From Gemmatimonadota bacterium (lineage in GTDB: Bacteria; Latescibacterota; UBA2968; UBA8231), in NCBI GenBank assembly GCA_009841115.1, contig VXML01000100.1:1-64000 (forward strand): a DNA stretch of 64,000 bases. Reading direction: 5' to 3'. Both the position numbers and the translations under genes were made by a program. The notes beneath the pieces were generated by a model that searched no databases, was not told where the DNA came from, and saw nothing but the letters and a program-made list of their open reading frames with translations. Shown here piece by piece: positions 1 to 7,934 of this stretch. Within the stretch, counting starts at the first letter, position 1, and each line of letters begins with the position of its first letter.

Positions 1-1778
1 GCATAGCCGCCCATCCAACCCGGATATTCACTGGTGCGGCTGTGGTACGCAGCCCGGCCAAAGCGGTGTTCGCCAAAAGCGCCGCCCTGAATGACCAGTT
101 CTCGGCCCTCGTTGTGGTTCAAATTGACTAAGCGCACGACCGTGCGATTCGCTTCGAGCTTTTCCACTAAGGCACCGACGTCTTCGGGCAGGCCGGGGCG
201 GCGGCGCTGGGCGTCGAAGTAGCGCAGGCGGGCGTGTAGTAGGCCGCCGTTGTAGATGGGTTGCGGACCGCCCATAGTGAGCTGGATGAGGGCTTCGGAG
301 GAAACGGGATTGCCCCATTGCCAGTGGTGGACGTGGTGGCGGGTGCCCACGTCTTGGTCGGCGCGCATTTGGGCCAAGCGGCGGCCGGCCACTTGGTATG
401 TGGCCTGCAACATTTGCTCTGGATAGGTCGGGTTGCCCCCGGCCAAAAAGCGCACCCAAGGGGCCTCGTGGCCCGAGTCCTCTTTGTTGTGGAAGGGGAA
501 CACCGCGGCCCAGTCGAACGCTTCTTTTTGCCGAATGGCCTCCATACGCTCCCAGTCGCCCTCGTCCATGGACAAATTCCACAGCGTCACCGGGTACACT
601 GGACTCATGGGCTGCCAGTCGAACCAGCCGGCATCGCCGTAGCGGTAGGGCACCAGCAAGGTCTCGCTTTTTTTGCCCATAGCGGCAAATTGACTCGCCC
701 AGCGCTCGGCCACGCTCATGTATTGGTCGCTGATCTCCTCCATGCGCCCTTGTTCCAAGATGCGGTCCATCTGCTGGCGCGGCAGGTCGAGATAGGCCCG
801 GTCGCGGGTCAACAGATAGGCATTGGCCGCCGCGTCGAGCGTGGCTTTCTGCAACGTCAAAAAGCCGTGCGGAAAGGTCCAGCCGTAGCGCCCGCCGTAC
901 CAGTTGCCAGCGCAGTATTCACCCACTTGGCCGGAAAGACCGACGTTGTCCGGCAACATGCCGCCGTTGGCTTGGGCGCGTTCCACCCAAGCGTCGGTGT
1001 ATTCCACCACCCAAGCGCGGTATTTTTCATCGCCAGTGATCAGGAAGGCGTTAGTCACCAGCGAGGTGACGGCCAAGTTGGTCGGCGTGTCGCCCTGACG
1101 CCAGCGGTCGAACAGGGTCTGCCCCATCAAGCGAGCTTTGGCCGGATCGGCCAAGTCCTGCACACTAGTGATGCCGGGCAAGTCGAAAAAGGGCAGATTG
1201 TACACTTCCATGCTGCCGCCCAAGGGGTTGTAACTTTGTTTGTCGCGCCCGGCCAGCGGGGCGAAATAGGGGCCGTGGCTGCCATTGAGGCCCGAGCGCA
1301 GAATTTTGTGCTCGGGGTCATAGTTTTGCGCTTCGGGGTCTTCGTTGAGGTAAAAGCCGGCAAAGCGGCAGGCCCGTTCGACGCGCCGGGGGGCGTTAGG
1401 GTGGGCTAAGCACAAGTGGTAAAAGCAGATGTCGCTTTCCGCTTGGTGCATCTGGTCTTCGCGGATGCCGTATTCCTTGCTGACCGTGCCCAAGCGGGTC
1501 AGTTGGCGGGTGATGGCCTCCCACTGGTGATCGGCCAAGTGCAACAGGTGCTCGCCGCCGCCCATCAGATACACGAGCGGCCAATTAAAAAAAGGCTCGT
1601 AGAAATCGTCGGGGCTGCCGCCGCCCCACTCGTCCTGCCAGATGAATTCGCCGTCCTCGCGGGTGAAGTGGTCGAGAAAGGGCTGCACCGATTGGTCCAA
1701 GGCACCGAAGAGGCGACGCTGCCATACGGCCCAGTGGGCTGGCGCATTGAGCGGGATATTGGCGGTTATGGCGGGCAT
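1..1778 (-). CDS. Large protein of unknown function, 3' end outside window
   Basis: An open frame on the minus strand runs without a stop from an ATG at 1778 to the window edge, at least 592 codons; the C-terminus lies outside. AGGAG sits 7 bases before this ATG, and a good promoter lies just upstream. The predicted protein has no signal peptide or membrane segment. It is rich in Trp, Tyr, His and acidic residues, with local motifs such as WQDEWGGG, HNKEDSGHEAPW and GGPQPIYNGG that give the feel of a helical-toroid carbohydrate-active or heparinase-like protein. That is only an impression; I do not recognise the family. Long plus-strand frames opposite it are shadows, because this frame has the protein-like composition and the start signals. 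The neighbours (COX2-like lipoprotein, Gfo/Idh/MocA) do not fix its role. Confidence 0.72.
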   Translation of the reverse strand, partial: MPAITANIPLNAPAHWAVWQRRLFGALDQSVQPFLDHFTREDGEFIWQDEWGGGSPDDFYEPFFNWPLVYLMGGGEHLLHLADHQWEAITRQLTRLGTVSKEYGIREDQMHQAESDICFYHLCLAHPNAPRRVERACRFAGFYLNEDPEAQNYDPEHKILRSGLNGSHGPYFAPLAGRDKQSYNPLGGSMEVYNLPFFDLPGITSVQDLADPAKARLMGQTLFDRWRQGDTPTNLAVTSLVTNAFLITGDEKYRAWVVEYTDAWVERAQANGGMLPDNVGLSGQVGEYCAGNWYGGRYGWTFPHGFLTLQKATLDAAANAYLLTRDRAYLDLPRQQMDRILEQGRMEEISDQYMSVAERWASQFAAMGKKSETLLVPYRYGDAGWFDWQPMSPVYPVTLWNLSMDEGDWERMEAIRQKEAFDWAAVFPFHNKEDSGHEAPWVRFLAGGNPTYPEQMLQATYQVAGRRLAQMRADQDVGTRHHVHHWQWGNPVSSEALIQLTMGGPQPIYNGGLLHARLRYFDAQRRRPGLPEDVGALVEKLEANRTVVRLVNLNHNEGRELVIQGGAFGEHRFGRAAYHSRTSEYPGWMGGY

Positions 1779-1817
1779 GTCCGTACTCCTGAGAGGATTG
1801 TAGAAGGCTGTGAAGGG

Positions 1818-1846
1818 ATTTTAGGGAGATCAAGAGCGTGTGTAAA
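1818..1846 (-). promoter_or_regulatory. Promoter for the minus-strand unknown gene
   Basis: On the minus strand, TTTACA (1841-1846) and TAAAAT (1818-1823) are separated by exactly 17 bases, a near-consensus sigma-70-type promoter. The start codon at 1778 lies about 33 bases past the predicted transcription start. Confidence 0.6.
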
Positions 1847-1851
1847 GCTGC

Positions 1852-1880
1852 TTGACAGGCGAGGACGGGCCGATTTATTT
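1852..1880 (+). promoter_or_regulatory. Possible divergent promoter for the COX2-like lipoprotein
   Basis: TTGACA at 1852-1857 matches the -35 consensus exactly. A weak -10 (TTATTT) follows after 17 bases at 1875-1880. The element is back to back with the minus-strand promoter, with only 5 bases between the two -35 boxes, so the two genes could share a regulator. The weak -10 lowers confidence. Confidence 0.4.
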
Positions 1881-1944
1881 GCGCTTAATTGGAGGATTTT
1901 ACCTTAAGGCGGGACGAACTGGCTGTTCGCGAAGGAGATACGCC

Positions 1945-2391
1945 ATGCGCGGCCATATCCGGTTTTTAATCTGGGGACTGCTCCTGTTGGGGGTGGACGG
2001 TTGCACGCCCGCCCTGCCCCCAGGTCCGCTGCGCATCCAAATCACCGGGGAAGAGTTCACTTGGCAACTCCGCTACCCAGGCCCCGACGGCGCGCTGCAC
2101 ACCGCTGACGATATAACCAAGCCGGGGAAAGAGTTACACCTGCCACTTGGCATAGAAGTTGAAATCGAACTAACGAGCCGAGATTACATCTACACCTTTG
2201 CCCTACCCCATCTCGACCTACATCAGGTGGCCGTGCCCGATTTGACCTTTGCGCTGGCCTTTACCCCACAGACCACCGGCGTATTCGCCTTTGTCGGCGA
2301 CCAAATGTGCGGCTTTGAACACGAATCGCTCAACGGCCGCGTGGTGGTCGAACCTCCAGCGGCTTTCGTCGATTGGCTGACGGGGCCGTAA
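1945..2391 (+). CDS. Cytochrome oxidase subunit II/cupredoxin-like lipoprotein with degenerate CuA site
   Basis: 148 residues. The ATG at 1945 follows AAGGAG by 7-8 bases, which decides against a longer in-frame start at 1852. An N-terminal hydrophobic stretch ends at Cys20, a probable lipoprotein attachment site, although the preceding V-D-G is not a textbook lipobox. The rest resembles the periplasmic CuA cupredoxin domain of cytochrome oxidase subunit II: the RYPGPDG...TADDI segment, the AVPDL strand and a late GDQMCGFEHESL loop. Of the six CuA ligands only Cys122 and His126 remain. The first loop Cys is Gly118, the Met is Leu129 and the first His is Tyr83. The two-helix membrane anchor of a real subunit II is absent, and no oxidase subunit I lies nearby. 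It may bind a single copper or another ligand at the membrane face; this is inference. Confidence 0.7.
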   Translation: MRGHIRFLIWGLLLLGVDGCTPALPPGPLRIQITGEEFTWQLRYPGPDGALHTADDITKPGKELHLPLGIEVEIELTSRDYIYTFALPHLDLHQVAVPDLTFALAFTPQTTGVFAFVGDQMCGFEHESLNGRVVVEPPAAFVDWLTGP

Positions 2392-2420
2392 ATTCGCCTC
2401 CCTAGCCGTCAGCCCCTCTC

Positions 2421-3476
2421 TTAGTCCAGCCGTATCTCCTCCCCCGCCTCTTGGCTCCGGTAGATCCCATCGAGGATCTTCATCACCTGTAGGGATTGTT
2501 CCGGCGGCACCGGCGAGGGCCGCCCTTGGGCAATCGCCGCGGCGAACTCCACGCATTCCTGCGCGTGGGCTTCGAGGCCGTCGTACATCAGCATGAGCTT
2601 GCGGTCGTATTGCTGACGGATCTGGTTGTTGCTCTCACAAATCGAGCACTGGGGCCAATGTGCGCCGCCGCGGGTGCCATAGAGCCACATCTGCATGTCC
2701 TCGCCTTGGGTCGGGTGATGCAAAAGCCAGCTCACCTCTAAGATCAGTATTGCACCGTTGTCAAAGCGCACAAAGGCCGCGGCAAAATCCTCGACATCGT
2801 AGTGGGATGGGATCGTCTGGCGGCCCCATTGGCTGAAAGCCCCTTCTTGGTGCGCCAATTCAGCGCGAGCTACGCCTGAAATGGCCACTGGCTTGGGATG
2901 CCCCATAAACCACAAGGTCAAGTCGAGGATGTGGACTCCAATGTCGATGCAGGGACCGCCGCCGCTGTGCTCCTTGAGAATAAACCCGCCGCCAACCGGT
3001 GCCCCAGCCCGGCGCAGCATCCAGCTACGAGCGTGGTAGATGTCGCCGAGCGCACCTGCGTCTATCTCGTCCTTCAGCGCGCGGGACGAACCCTGAAAGC
3101 GAAAGTGCTGCGCCGTCATCAGCTCCTTGCCCGAGGCATCGCGCGCCGCGATCATCTGGCGAACATCCTCGGGCGTGGGAGCCAAAGGCTTTTCGCAGAT
3201 CACGTGCTTGCCAGCCGACAGCGCGGCAATGGCCAAAGGGGTGTGATACATGTTGGGCGTGCAAATGTCGATAATGTCGATATCGGGGTCGCTGAACAGC
3301 GCCTCTGGATCTGTGTGCAGCTTGGTGACTCCGTTTTCAGCGCCAAAGCGCTTTAGCGCCTCCTCGCTAATGTCGCTGCCAGCGATCAACTCGGCTTCGC
3401 TAGAAGCCTCCCAGCCAGGAATGTGCGTGCGGGCGATCCCGCCGACGCCGACGATACCTACTTTGAGCGTGCTCAT
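2421..3476 (-). CDS. Gfo/Idh/MocA family NAD(P)-dependent oxidoreductase
   Basis: 351 residues, normal for the family, which oxidises or reduces sugars, inositols and related polyols. The N-terminal Rossmann fold begins with VGIVGVGGIA (residues 6-15). The cofactor/substrate motif EKPLAP is at 95-100, and the catalytic region GGGPCIDIGVHILDL is at 172-186, where Asp178 and His182 occupy the usual proton-relay positions. The ATG at 3476 is preceded by AAGGA. The gene lies 54 bases after batE on the same strand with no visible terminator between, so read-through is possible, but the enzyme has no evident link to the Bat system. It converges with the COX2-like gene. Substrate cannot be told from sequence. 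Confidence 0.92.
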   Translation of the reverse strand: MSTLKVGIVGVGGIARTHIPGWEASSEAELIAGSDISEEALKRFGAENGVTKLHTDPEALFSDPDIDIIDICTPNMYHTPLAIAALSAGKHVICEKPLAPTPEDVRQMIAARDASGKELMTAQHFRFQGSSRALKDEIDAGALGDIYHARSWMLRRAGAPVGGGFILKEHSGGGPCIDIGVHILDLTLWFMGHPKPVAISGVARAELAHQEGAFSQWGRQTIPSHYDVEDFAAAFVRFDNGAILILEVSWLLHHPTQGEDMQMWLYGTRGGAHWPQCSICESNNQIRQQYDRKLMLMYDGLEAHAQECVEFAAAIAQGRPSPVPPEQSLQVMKILDGIYRSQEAGEEIRLD

Positions 3477-3530
3477 GGCTTATCCTTTTTTGGTTGTGGT
3501 TTGATATACGCGAAAGAGTTGTCGTTAAGT

Positions 3531-4283
3531 TCAGATCTGCGTCAGGGCTTCCGCTGGCATCCACCCACCGAGGCCATTGGCCAGCCGCACCAGCATCCAC
3601 CCCCCTTCCTGCCGCACTAAGCGAACCTTGGTACCTTCATGCGCGACAAAGACTTCCGTCTGCCCGATATCGGGGCCGGAGCGCGCGTGCGCCATGTCAA
3701 CTGTGACGATGGCTTCGCTCGTCTGTGCCTGATGGTGGAGGCGCGTCCCCAGCCACAGCGTGGATCCAACGCTTAGCCCCGCACAGAGCAAAAACCCGCC
3801 TAGCCACAGCGCACTAGGACGCGTCTGGGCGAACAACCACCGCACCCCCAAGACAAAAACCGCGAAAAACGCCGCGGCGAACAGCAGGCTAAGCTGGTTA
3901 AACGTAGGCCAGAAGTAGGCAGCCACCAACGCGGCCACCAGCGCGCCGATACCGTCCTCAGTTTGCGGATCGCGATCCTTCTTCACTAGGTTGGCAAAGC
4001 GCAGATTGGCCTTGATGTCCTCGTCGTGCGGCAGCAAGCGCCGCGCCCGCTCGTACCAGAGAATCGCTTCGCCCAGCTTCCCGGCCTTGAAGCAGGCATT
4101 GCCCAAATTGTAGTAGAGCCGCGCGTCTTGCACCCCGGCTTCTACTACCGCCAAGTAGCTGCGCCGCGCCGCGGCAAAATCCCCGTCCCGATAGAGCGCA
4201 TTGGCCTCGTTGTACTGCCCAGCCGCAGCCCCGGCGTGAAGTTGGGTGCCCAACAGGAGCAACAGCGCCAGTACCCGCATCAT
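3531..4283 (-). CDS. batE: BatE-like TPR and SH3 membrane protein
   Basis: 250 residues, last gene of the moxR-bat operon. A signal-peptide-like N-terminus is followed by TPR repeats (about residues 22-95, with LYYNLGNACFKAGK typical of BatE), two hydrophobic helices (about 110-175) and a C-terminal bacterial SH3-type domain ending near GGWMPAEAL. In Bacteroides fragilis, Bat proteins form a membrane complex tied to oxygen tolerance and envelope stress; the biochemical role of BatE is unknown, though TPRs suggest a scaffold. The start overlaps the batD stop by 4 bases (ATGA), implying translational coupling. A second Met directly follows the first. Confidence 0.85.
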   Translation of the reverse strand: MMRVLALLLLLGTQLHAGAAAGQYNEANALYRDGDFAAARRSYLAVVEAGVQDARLYYNLGNACFKAGKLGEAILWYERARRLLPHDEDIKANLRFANLVKKDRDPQTEDGIGALVAALVAAYFWPTFNQLSLLFAAAFFAVFVLGVRWLFAQTRPSALWLGGFLLCAGLSVGSTLWLGTRLHHQAQTSEAIVTVDMAHARSGPDIGQTEVFVAHEGTKVRLVRQEGGWMLVRLANGLGGWMPAEALTQI

Positions 4284-6055
4284 ATTCGCTTCTCCAAGCC
4301 CGCGATCACCTCCTCGGCCAAGCGCCGCGCCGCCGCCCGATCTGTCGGCGGGCCGCCCGCAGGCGCAAAACGCGCAAAATCGCAGCGCGTCAGCAAGTCG
4401 CGCAACGCGGCAATCGTCTCAGCCTCGACTTGGCGCGCCGCCAAGACCTCAGCGCAGACCTCAATGGTCAAGCCAGCCGCAGCGAGGTTGAGACGGTCGG
4501 CCACGAATTCCAGCACGGCGGCACGGACCTCGCCGTAAAACTCGGCCTCGGTGCCAGCCGCGAGCAAGCCATCGGCGCGGGATAAGCGACGGCCAGCTTC
4601 GCCTTTGGCCCGGCGCTGACGCGCGTACGCCACATCGCCCTGCAAGCGCCGCTGGTGGCGTTGCCACACAAGCAAGGCAAAAAAGGCGAGGGGCAGCGCC
4701 CCCTGCAAGGTCCAAAACCAATAGCTGCTGTACAGCATGGAACCCGCGCCGAGGACCTCGACATCGGGTTTGATGTAGCGTATGTCCTCGCCTACGGCCT
4801 CAATGTCGCGTCGGCTCAGCCCGTAGCTCACCCCTTCCTCTTCGGCACTTCCCTCGCTGTGAATGGTGATGGGATCGGATTCGAGGACCTCGTAGCGCGC
4901 TTGGTGTGGGTCGAAGTACGCAAAGCGCAACGGCGGGATATTCAAGGTGCCGCCCTGCTCGGGAATCAAGATGTACTCAAAGAGGCGGCGGCCCCCGTAC
5001 ACGCCGTTAGTAATCCGCTCTTCTTCCTCGATCTTGGGGTCGTAAAGTTTGACGCCAGCGGCCGCATCGACTTGCAAAGGCTGCACCGCAGCCATGTTGC
5101 CCTCGCCCTCGACCAGCACCCGCAGCGTTACCGGATCCCCGGCCGCAACTTGGGTCGGCTGGGCCTCGACGCTGAGTTGGAAGCGTCCCACCGCGCCGGT
5201 AAATTCCGCCGGGCGGCCCTGCTCGGGCAGCGGCAGGACCTCGATTTGCAATTCTTCACTTTGCAGGAGCACCGAGCGCGAGCGGCCAAAAAACGGATCG
5301 CCAGCGAAAAAGTCGTCGAGCACGCCGCCGCGGCGCGAGCGCTGTTGAGGAATGTCGCAGGAAACGGCCAGCGTGCCGACGGCGTGCGTTCCCGCGCTGG
5401 TGGGAAAAAGGGCCACGCGTCTCAGCGGCGCGACGTTGAAGGGCACGCCGCCGCGCACCTCCTGGTGCGAATCTAGCTGTTGGGCGATAAAGAGATCTTC
5501 GGTCCAAAACCCGACAAAGGTCGGCAGCTTGTTGAAGCTGACGTTGCGCGGTTGGATGCGGTAGAACAGGTCGTAGGACACGGTGACTTGCTGACCCACG
5601 TAAGCACGCTCGTGGTCGGCGCGCGCCAATACGAAGATGGGATTCTCTCCCTGGCCGGCTTGCGCGCTACTAGTGCCGCGGACGATCTCAAGGGTAATGG
5701 GCTTGGTCTGATAGCGCTCGCCGTCCATTTCCAGTTGCATCGGGCCGATGGTAAAGGTGCCGGGCTGTTTGGCATAGAGGACGTACGTTAGCTCGCGGGT
5801 GAAGGTGATGTTGGTGTTTCTCATCTCCATCCGCGTGCTAGTGGCCGGCCCCTCGACGTGGAAGTCCTTTAGATCGAAGTCTGGCGTCACCTGGCCCAAT
5901 TGTTCGTCAGAGGTGATGCGGAGCGTCAGGCGAATCGGCTCGCCCTCGCTAGCGCGCGTGCGATCGACGGACGCCTCGAACTGAATCGTCGCCGCGGCAG
6001 CACTGGATGCCGCCAGTACCCACAGCACTAACGGTATGGTCAGCCGCACGTTCAC
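4280..6055 (-). CDS. batD: BatD-like oxygen-tolerance membrane protein
   Basis: About 591 residues. It has an N-terminal signal peptide (leucine/alanine-rich to about residue 22), a long periplasmic beta-rich region typical of BatD (motifs such as GEPIRLTL, MQLEMDGERYQTKP and the GEGNMAAVQPL segment), one membrane helix near residue 440, and a cytoplasmic helical tail that resembles the tail of the upstream BatD/DUF4381-like protein. The start is uncertain: TTG at 6058, GTG at 6055 and GTG at 6049 are all in frame. GTG 6055 is preferred because it makes a 4-base GTGA overlap with the batC stop, as at other junctions in this operon. It probably anchors the VWA proteins BatA/BatB in the inner membrane; this follows from family knowledge. 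Confidence 0.85.
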   Translation of the reverse strand: MNVRLTIPLVLWVLAASSAAAATIQFEASVDRTRASEGEPIRLTLRITSDEQLGQVTPDFDLKDFHVEGPATSTRMEMRNTNITFTRELTYVLYAKQPGTFTIGPMQLEMDGERYQTKPITLEIVRGTSSAQAGQGENPIFVLARADHERAYVGQQVTVSYDLFYRIQPRNVSFNKLPTFVGFWTEDLFIAQQLDSHQEVRGGVPFNVAPLRRVALFPTSAGTHAVGTLAVSCDIPQQRSRRGGVLDDFFAGDPFFGRSRSVLLQSEELQIEVLPLPEQGRPAEFTGAVGRFQLSVEAQPTQVAAGDPVTLRVLVEGEGNMAAVQPLQVDAAAGVKLYDPKIEEEERITNGVYGGRRLFEYILIPEQGGTLNIPPLRFAYFDPHQARYEVLESDPITIHSEGSAEEEGVSYGLSRRDIEAVGEDIRYIKPDVEVLGAGSMLYSSYWFWTLQGALPLAFFALLVWQRHQRRLQGDVAYARQRRAKGEAGRRLSRADGLLAAGTEAEFYGEVRAAVLEFVADRLNLAAAGLTIEVCAEVLAARQVEAETIAALRDLLTRCDFARFAPAGGPPTDRAAARRLAEEVIAGLEKRI

Positions 6056-6837
6056 CAATCCCTAGCCTGTGCCTTGCCAGTGGCGCGAAATCGGCGCTGT
6101 TGCGCTTCCAACTCGCGATTCTTGAGAGCATCCATAAGCTGCTGAGCTTCCTCAGGACTAATAGAGCGCTGATCGGCGGGCTGCTCCTCCTGCTGTTGAT
6201 CCTGCCCCTCCTGTTGCCGCTGTTGGTCCTGCTCTGAATCTTGTTGCTGCTGATCTTGCTGCTGTTGTTCCTGCTCCGAATCCTCCTGCTGTTCCTCCTG
6301 GTTCTGTTGATCCTGCTGCTGTTGATCTTGTTGTTCCTGCTCTTCTGAATCGTCCTGTTTATCCTGCTGTTGCTGTTGTTGCTGTTGTTGCTGTTGTTGC
6401 TGTTGTTGCTGATCCTGCAATTTCTCCAGCGCCAATTCCAAATTCACTTTAGTATCCTCGTCATCAGCGTCTAGCTCCAGCGCCTGCTTGTACGCGGCGA
6501 CAGCCTGTTCAAACGCCTGCTGCTGAAAGAAGCTATTGCCTATGTTGTAATGGGCCTGTGCCTGGATTTTCTGCTCCTCGGCGCTGATCACCCGCTCAAA
6601 TTCCCGCAGGGCTTGGTCGTACTCGCCGCGCTTAAAAAGCGCGTCCCCGACATTGAAGTGCAACTCGGGCGCGTCGGGTCGGTCAAGCAGGGCGTCGCGG
6701 TAGAGTTGTAGAGCCTGATCGTACTCGCCGCGCTGGTAGTGCTCCAACGCCTCGGCGCTCTTGCTAGCTACGGGATCGCCCACGGTCGCCCCGCAGACGA
6801 CTAGCCAGATCCCCAAGAGGACCCATAGTGTACCCAT
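6052..6837 (-). CDS. batC: BatC-like TPR protein with long glutamine tract
   Basis: 261 residues from an ATG at 6837 that overlaps the batB stop by one base (TAATG). The longer in-frame start at 6933 is rejected because it lies inside batB and gives an arginine-rich leader in front of an obvious signal peptide (MGTLWVLLGIWLVVCGAT). Three TPR-like repeats (about residues 25-130) are followed by a low-complexity region (about 143-235) of Gln with Asp, Glu and Lys, including an uninterrupted run of 16 Gln. Family BatC proteins often carry a charged, Gln-rich C-terminal part; here it is extreme. The tail ends in a short helix rich in Arg and Gln. It probably acts as a periplasmic or membrane-side scaffold in the Bat complex; this is inferred from TPRs and context. 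Confidence 0.82.
   Translation of the reverse strand: MGTLWVLLGIWLVVCGATVGDPVASKSAEALEHYQRGEYDQALQLYRDALLDRPDAPELHFNVGDALFKRGEYDQALREFERVISAEEQKIQAQAHYNIGNSFFQQQAFEQAVAAYKQALELDADDEDTKVNLELALEKLQDQQQQQQQQQQQQQQQQDKQDDSEEQEQQDQQQQDQQNQEEQQEDSEQEQQQQDQQQQDSEQDQQRQQEGQDQQQEEQPADQRSISPEEAQQLMDALKNRELEAQQRRFRATGKAQARDW
6365..6411 (-). repeat. 9-bp tandem repeat coding poly-glutamine in batC
   Basis: On the plus strand the unit CTGTTGTTG repeats almost perfectly about five times; read from the minus strand it gives CAA/CAG glutamine codons. A region of imperfect Gln/Asp/Glu codons extends the low complexity to about 6174. Replication slippage could change the tract length in steps of three residues without breaking the frame. 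Confidence 0.85.
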
Positions 6838-7862
6838 TAAGCGAACCGCCCCTTCCACTCGCGGGCCTGCACCCGCGCATCGCCTAAGAAAGCCTCGGCC
6901 AAGAAACAGCAAAGGGCCAACAATAGGGGCCATTGGAAGCGCTCCTGATAGCGGGTGAGGCGAGTAGAGCCGATTTCGCGCTGATCCATCTCGGCGATCT
7001 GACCGTACAAGGCGTCCAATTCCGCGCCTCCCAAGGTAGTGCGAAAGTAATCGCCCCCCGTCTCCAGCGCCATGTCCTGCAAGGTGCTCTCGTCGAGCCG
7101 GGTTTTGACGTATTGGCCGCGCTGATCCTTGTGAAAGCTCACGCCGCCACCCTCCTCCTCAGTGGGAATCAGTTCGCCGTCGGGCGTCCCCAATCCCAAG
7201 GCAAAGATGCGCACGCCCTGTGCAGCAGCTGTCTGCGCCGCTGCCAGCGGTTGCCCCACGTGATCCTCGCCGTCGGTAAAGAGCACGATGGCCTTGTGCT
7301 GGCCCTCGCCTTCCTCAAACGAGCGCACGGCTAGCCGCACCGCGTCGCCAATGGCCGTCCCCTGGACGGGTATGGCTCCAGCGTCCAGCACGTCGAGAAA
7401 CAGCTCTACCGCGCCGTAGTCAGTCGTCAACGGACATTGGACAAAAGCCTGGCCTGCGAAAACCACCAACCCAACCCGATCGCCTCGGAGCAAGTCCAAC
7501 AGGCCGCGAATTTGGTATTTGGCCCGCGCCAAGCGGCTCGGCTTGACGTCCTCGGCCTGCATACTGCGCGACACGTCGAGCACTATCATCACATCCACGC
7601 CCTTGCGCTCGGCCATTTCGAGTTGCGTGCCGAATTGGGGGCCGGTCAGCGCGAGGATCGCAAAGAAGGTTCCCAATCCCAATAGGACGAGCTTTCCCAC
7701 TTGGCGGCCCCGGTTCAGGTTGCGGGTCAGCTTCTCGGCCAGTGGGCCGTGGGCAAAACGCGCTAAGGCGCGGCGGCGCACCCAGAGCGCCCAAGCAAAA
7801 AAGGCCGCCAAAAAGGGCAACAGCAACAGCAACCAAAAATTGTACAAGTTCGCAAAGCGCAT
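6837..7862 (-). CDS. batB: BatB-like VWA-domain membrane protein
   Basis: 341 residues with an N-terminal hydrophobic segment (about 8-28), a second one (about 56-74), a von Willebrand A domain, and a C-terminal membrane helix (about 312-328). The metal-ion-dependent adhesion site is intact: DVSRS at 96-100, a Thr in the PVQGTAIGD loop and LFTDGEDH further on. VWA Bat proteins form complexes with each other and are often partners of MoxR AAA+ ATPases, consistent with moxR heading this operon. It follows batA after 72 bases, the widest internal gap of the operon, and its stop overlaps the batC start by one base. Confidence 0.9.
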   Translation of the reverse strand: MRFANLYNFWLLLLLPFLAAFFAWALWVRRRALARFAHGPLAEKLTRNLNRGRQVGKLVLLGLGTFFAILALTGPQFGTQLEMAERKGVDVMIVLDVSRSMQAEDVKPSRLARAKYQIRGLLDLLRGDRVGLVVFAGQAFVQCPLTTDYGAVELFLDVLDAGAIPVQGTAIGDAVRLAVRSFEEGEGQHKAIVLFTDGEDHVGQPLAAAQTAAAQGVRIFALGLGTPDGELIPTEEEGGGVSFHKDQRGQYVKTRLDESTLQDMALETGGDYFRTTLGGAELDALYGQIAEMDQREIGSTRLTRYQERFQWPLLLALCCFLAEAFLGDARVQAREWKGRFA

Positions 7863-7934
7863 ATTAACCGACCTTACGCATCCCTGTCATATAGCAATCC
7901 TGAATGAATGAACGATTCTGCGTCCATCTGCGGA

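Noticed and set aside
261-1409. 382-residue plus-strand open frame
   Set aside because: It lies opposite the minus-strand gene that has promoter, SD and protein-like composition; the product is His/Val/Gln-rich with no domain character, a typical shadow in G+C-rich DNA.
3477-3530. Promoter before the Gfo/Idh/MocA gene
   Set aside because: A TATATC box is present but there is no -35 at proper distance; read-through from the bat operon is equally possible.
4655-5476. 273-residue plus-strand open frame
   Set aside because: Antisense to batD and without SD or recognisable motifs.
6361-6415. Short tandem repeats as a possible CRISPR or satellite array
   Set aside because: The 9-bp units are inside batC, keep the frame and code for glutamine; there are no spacers.
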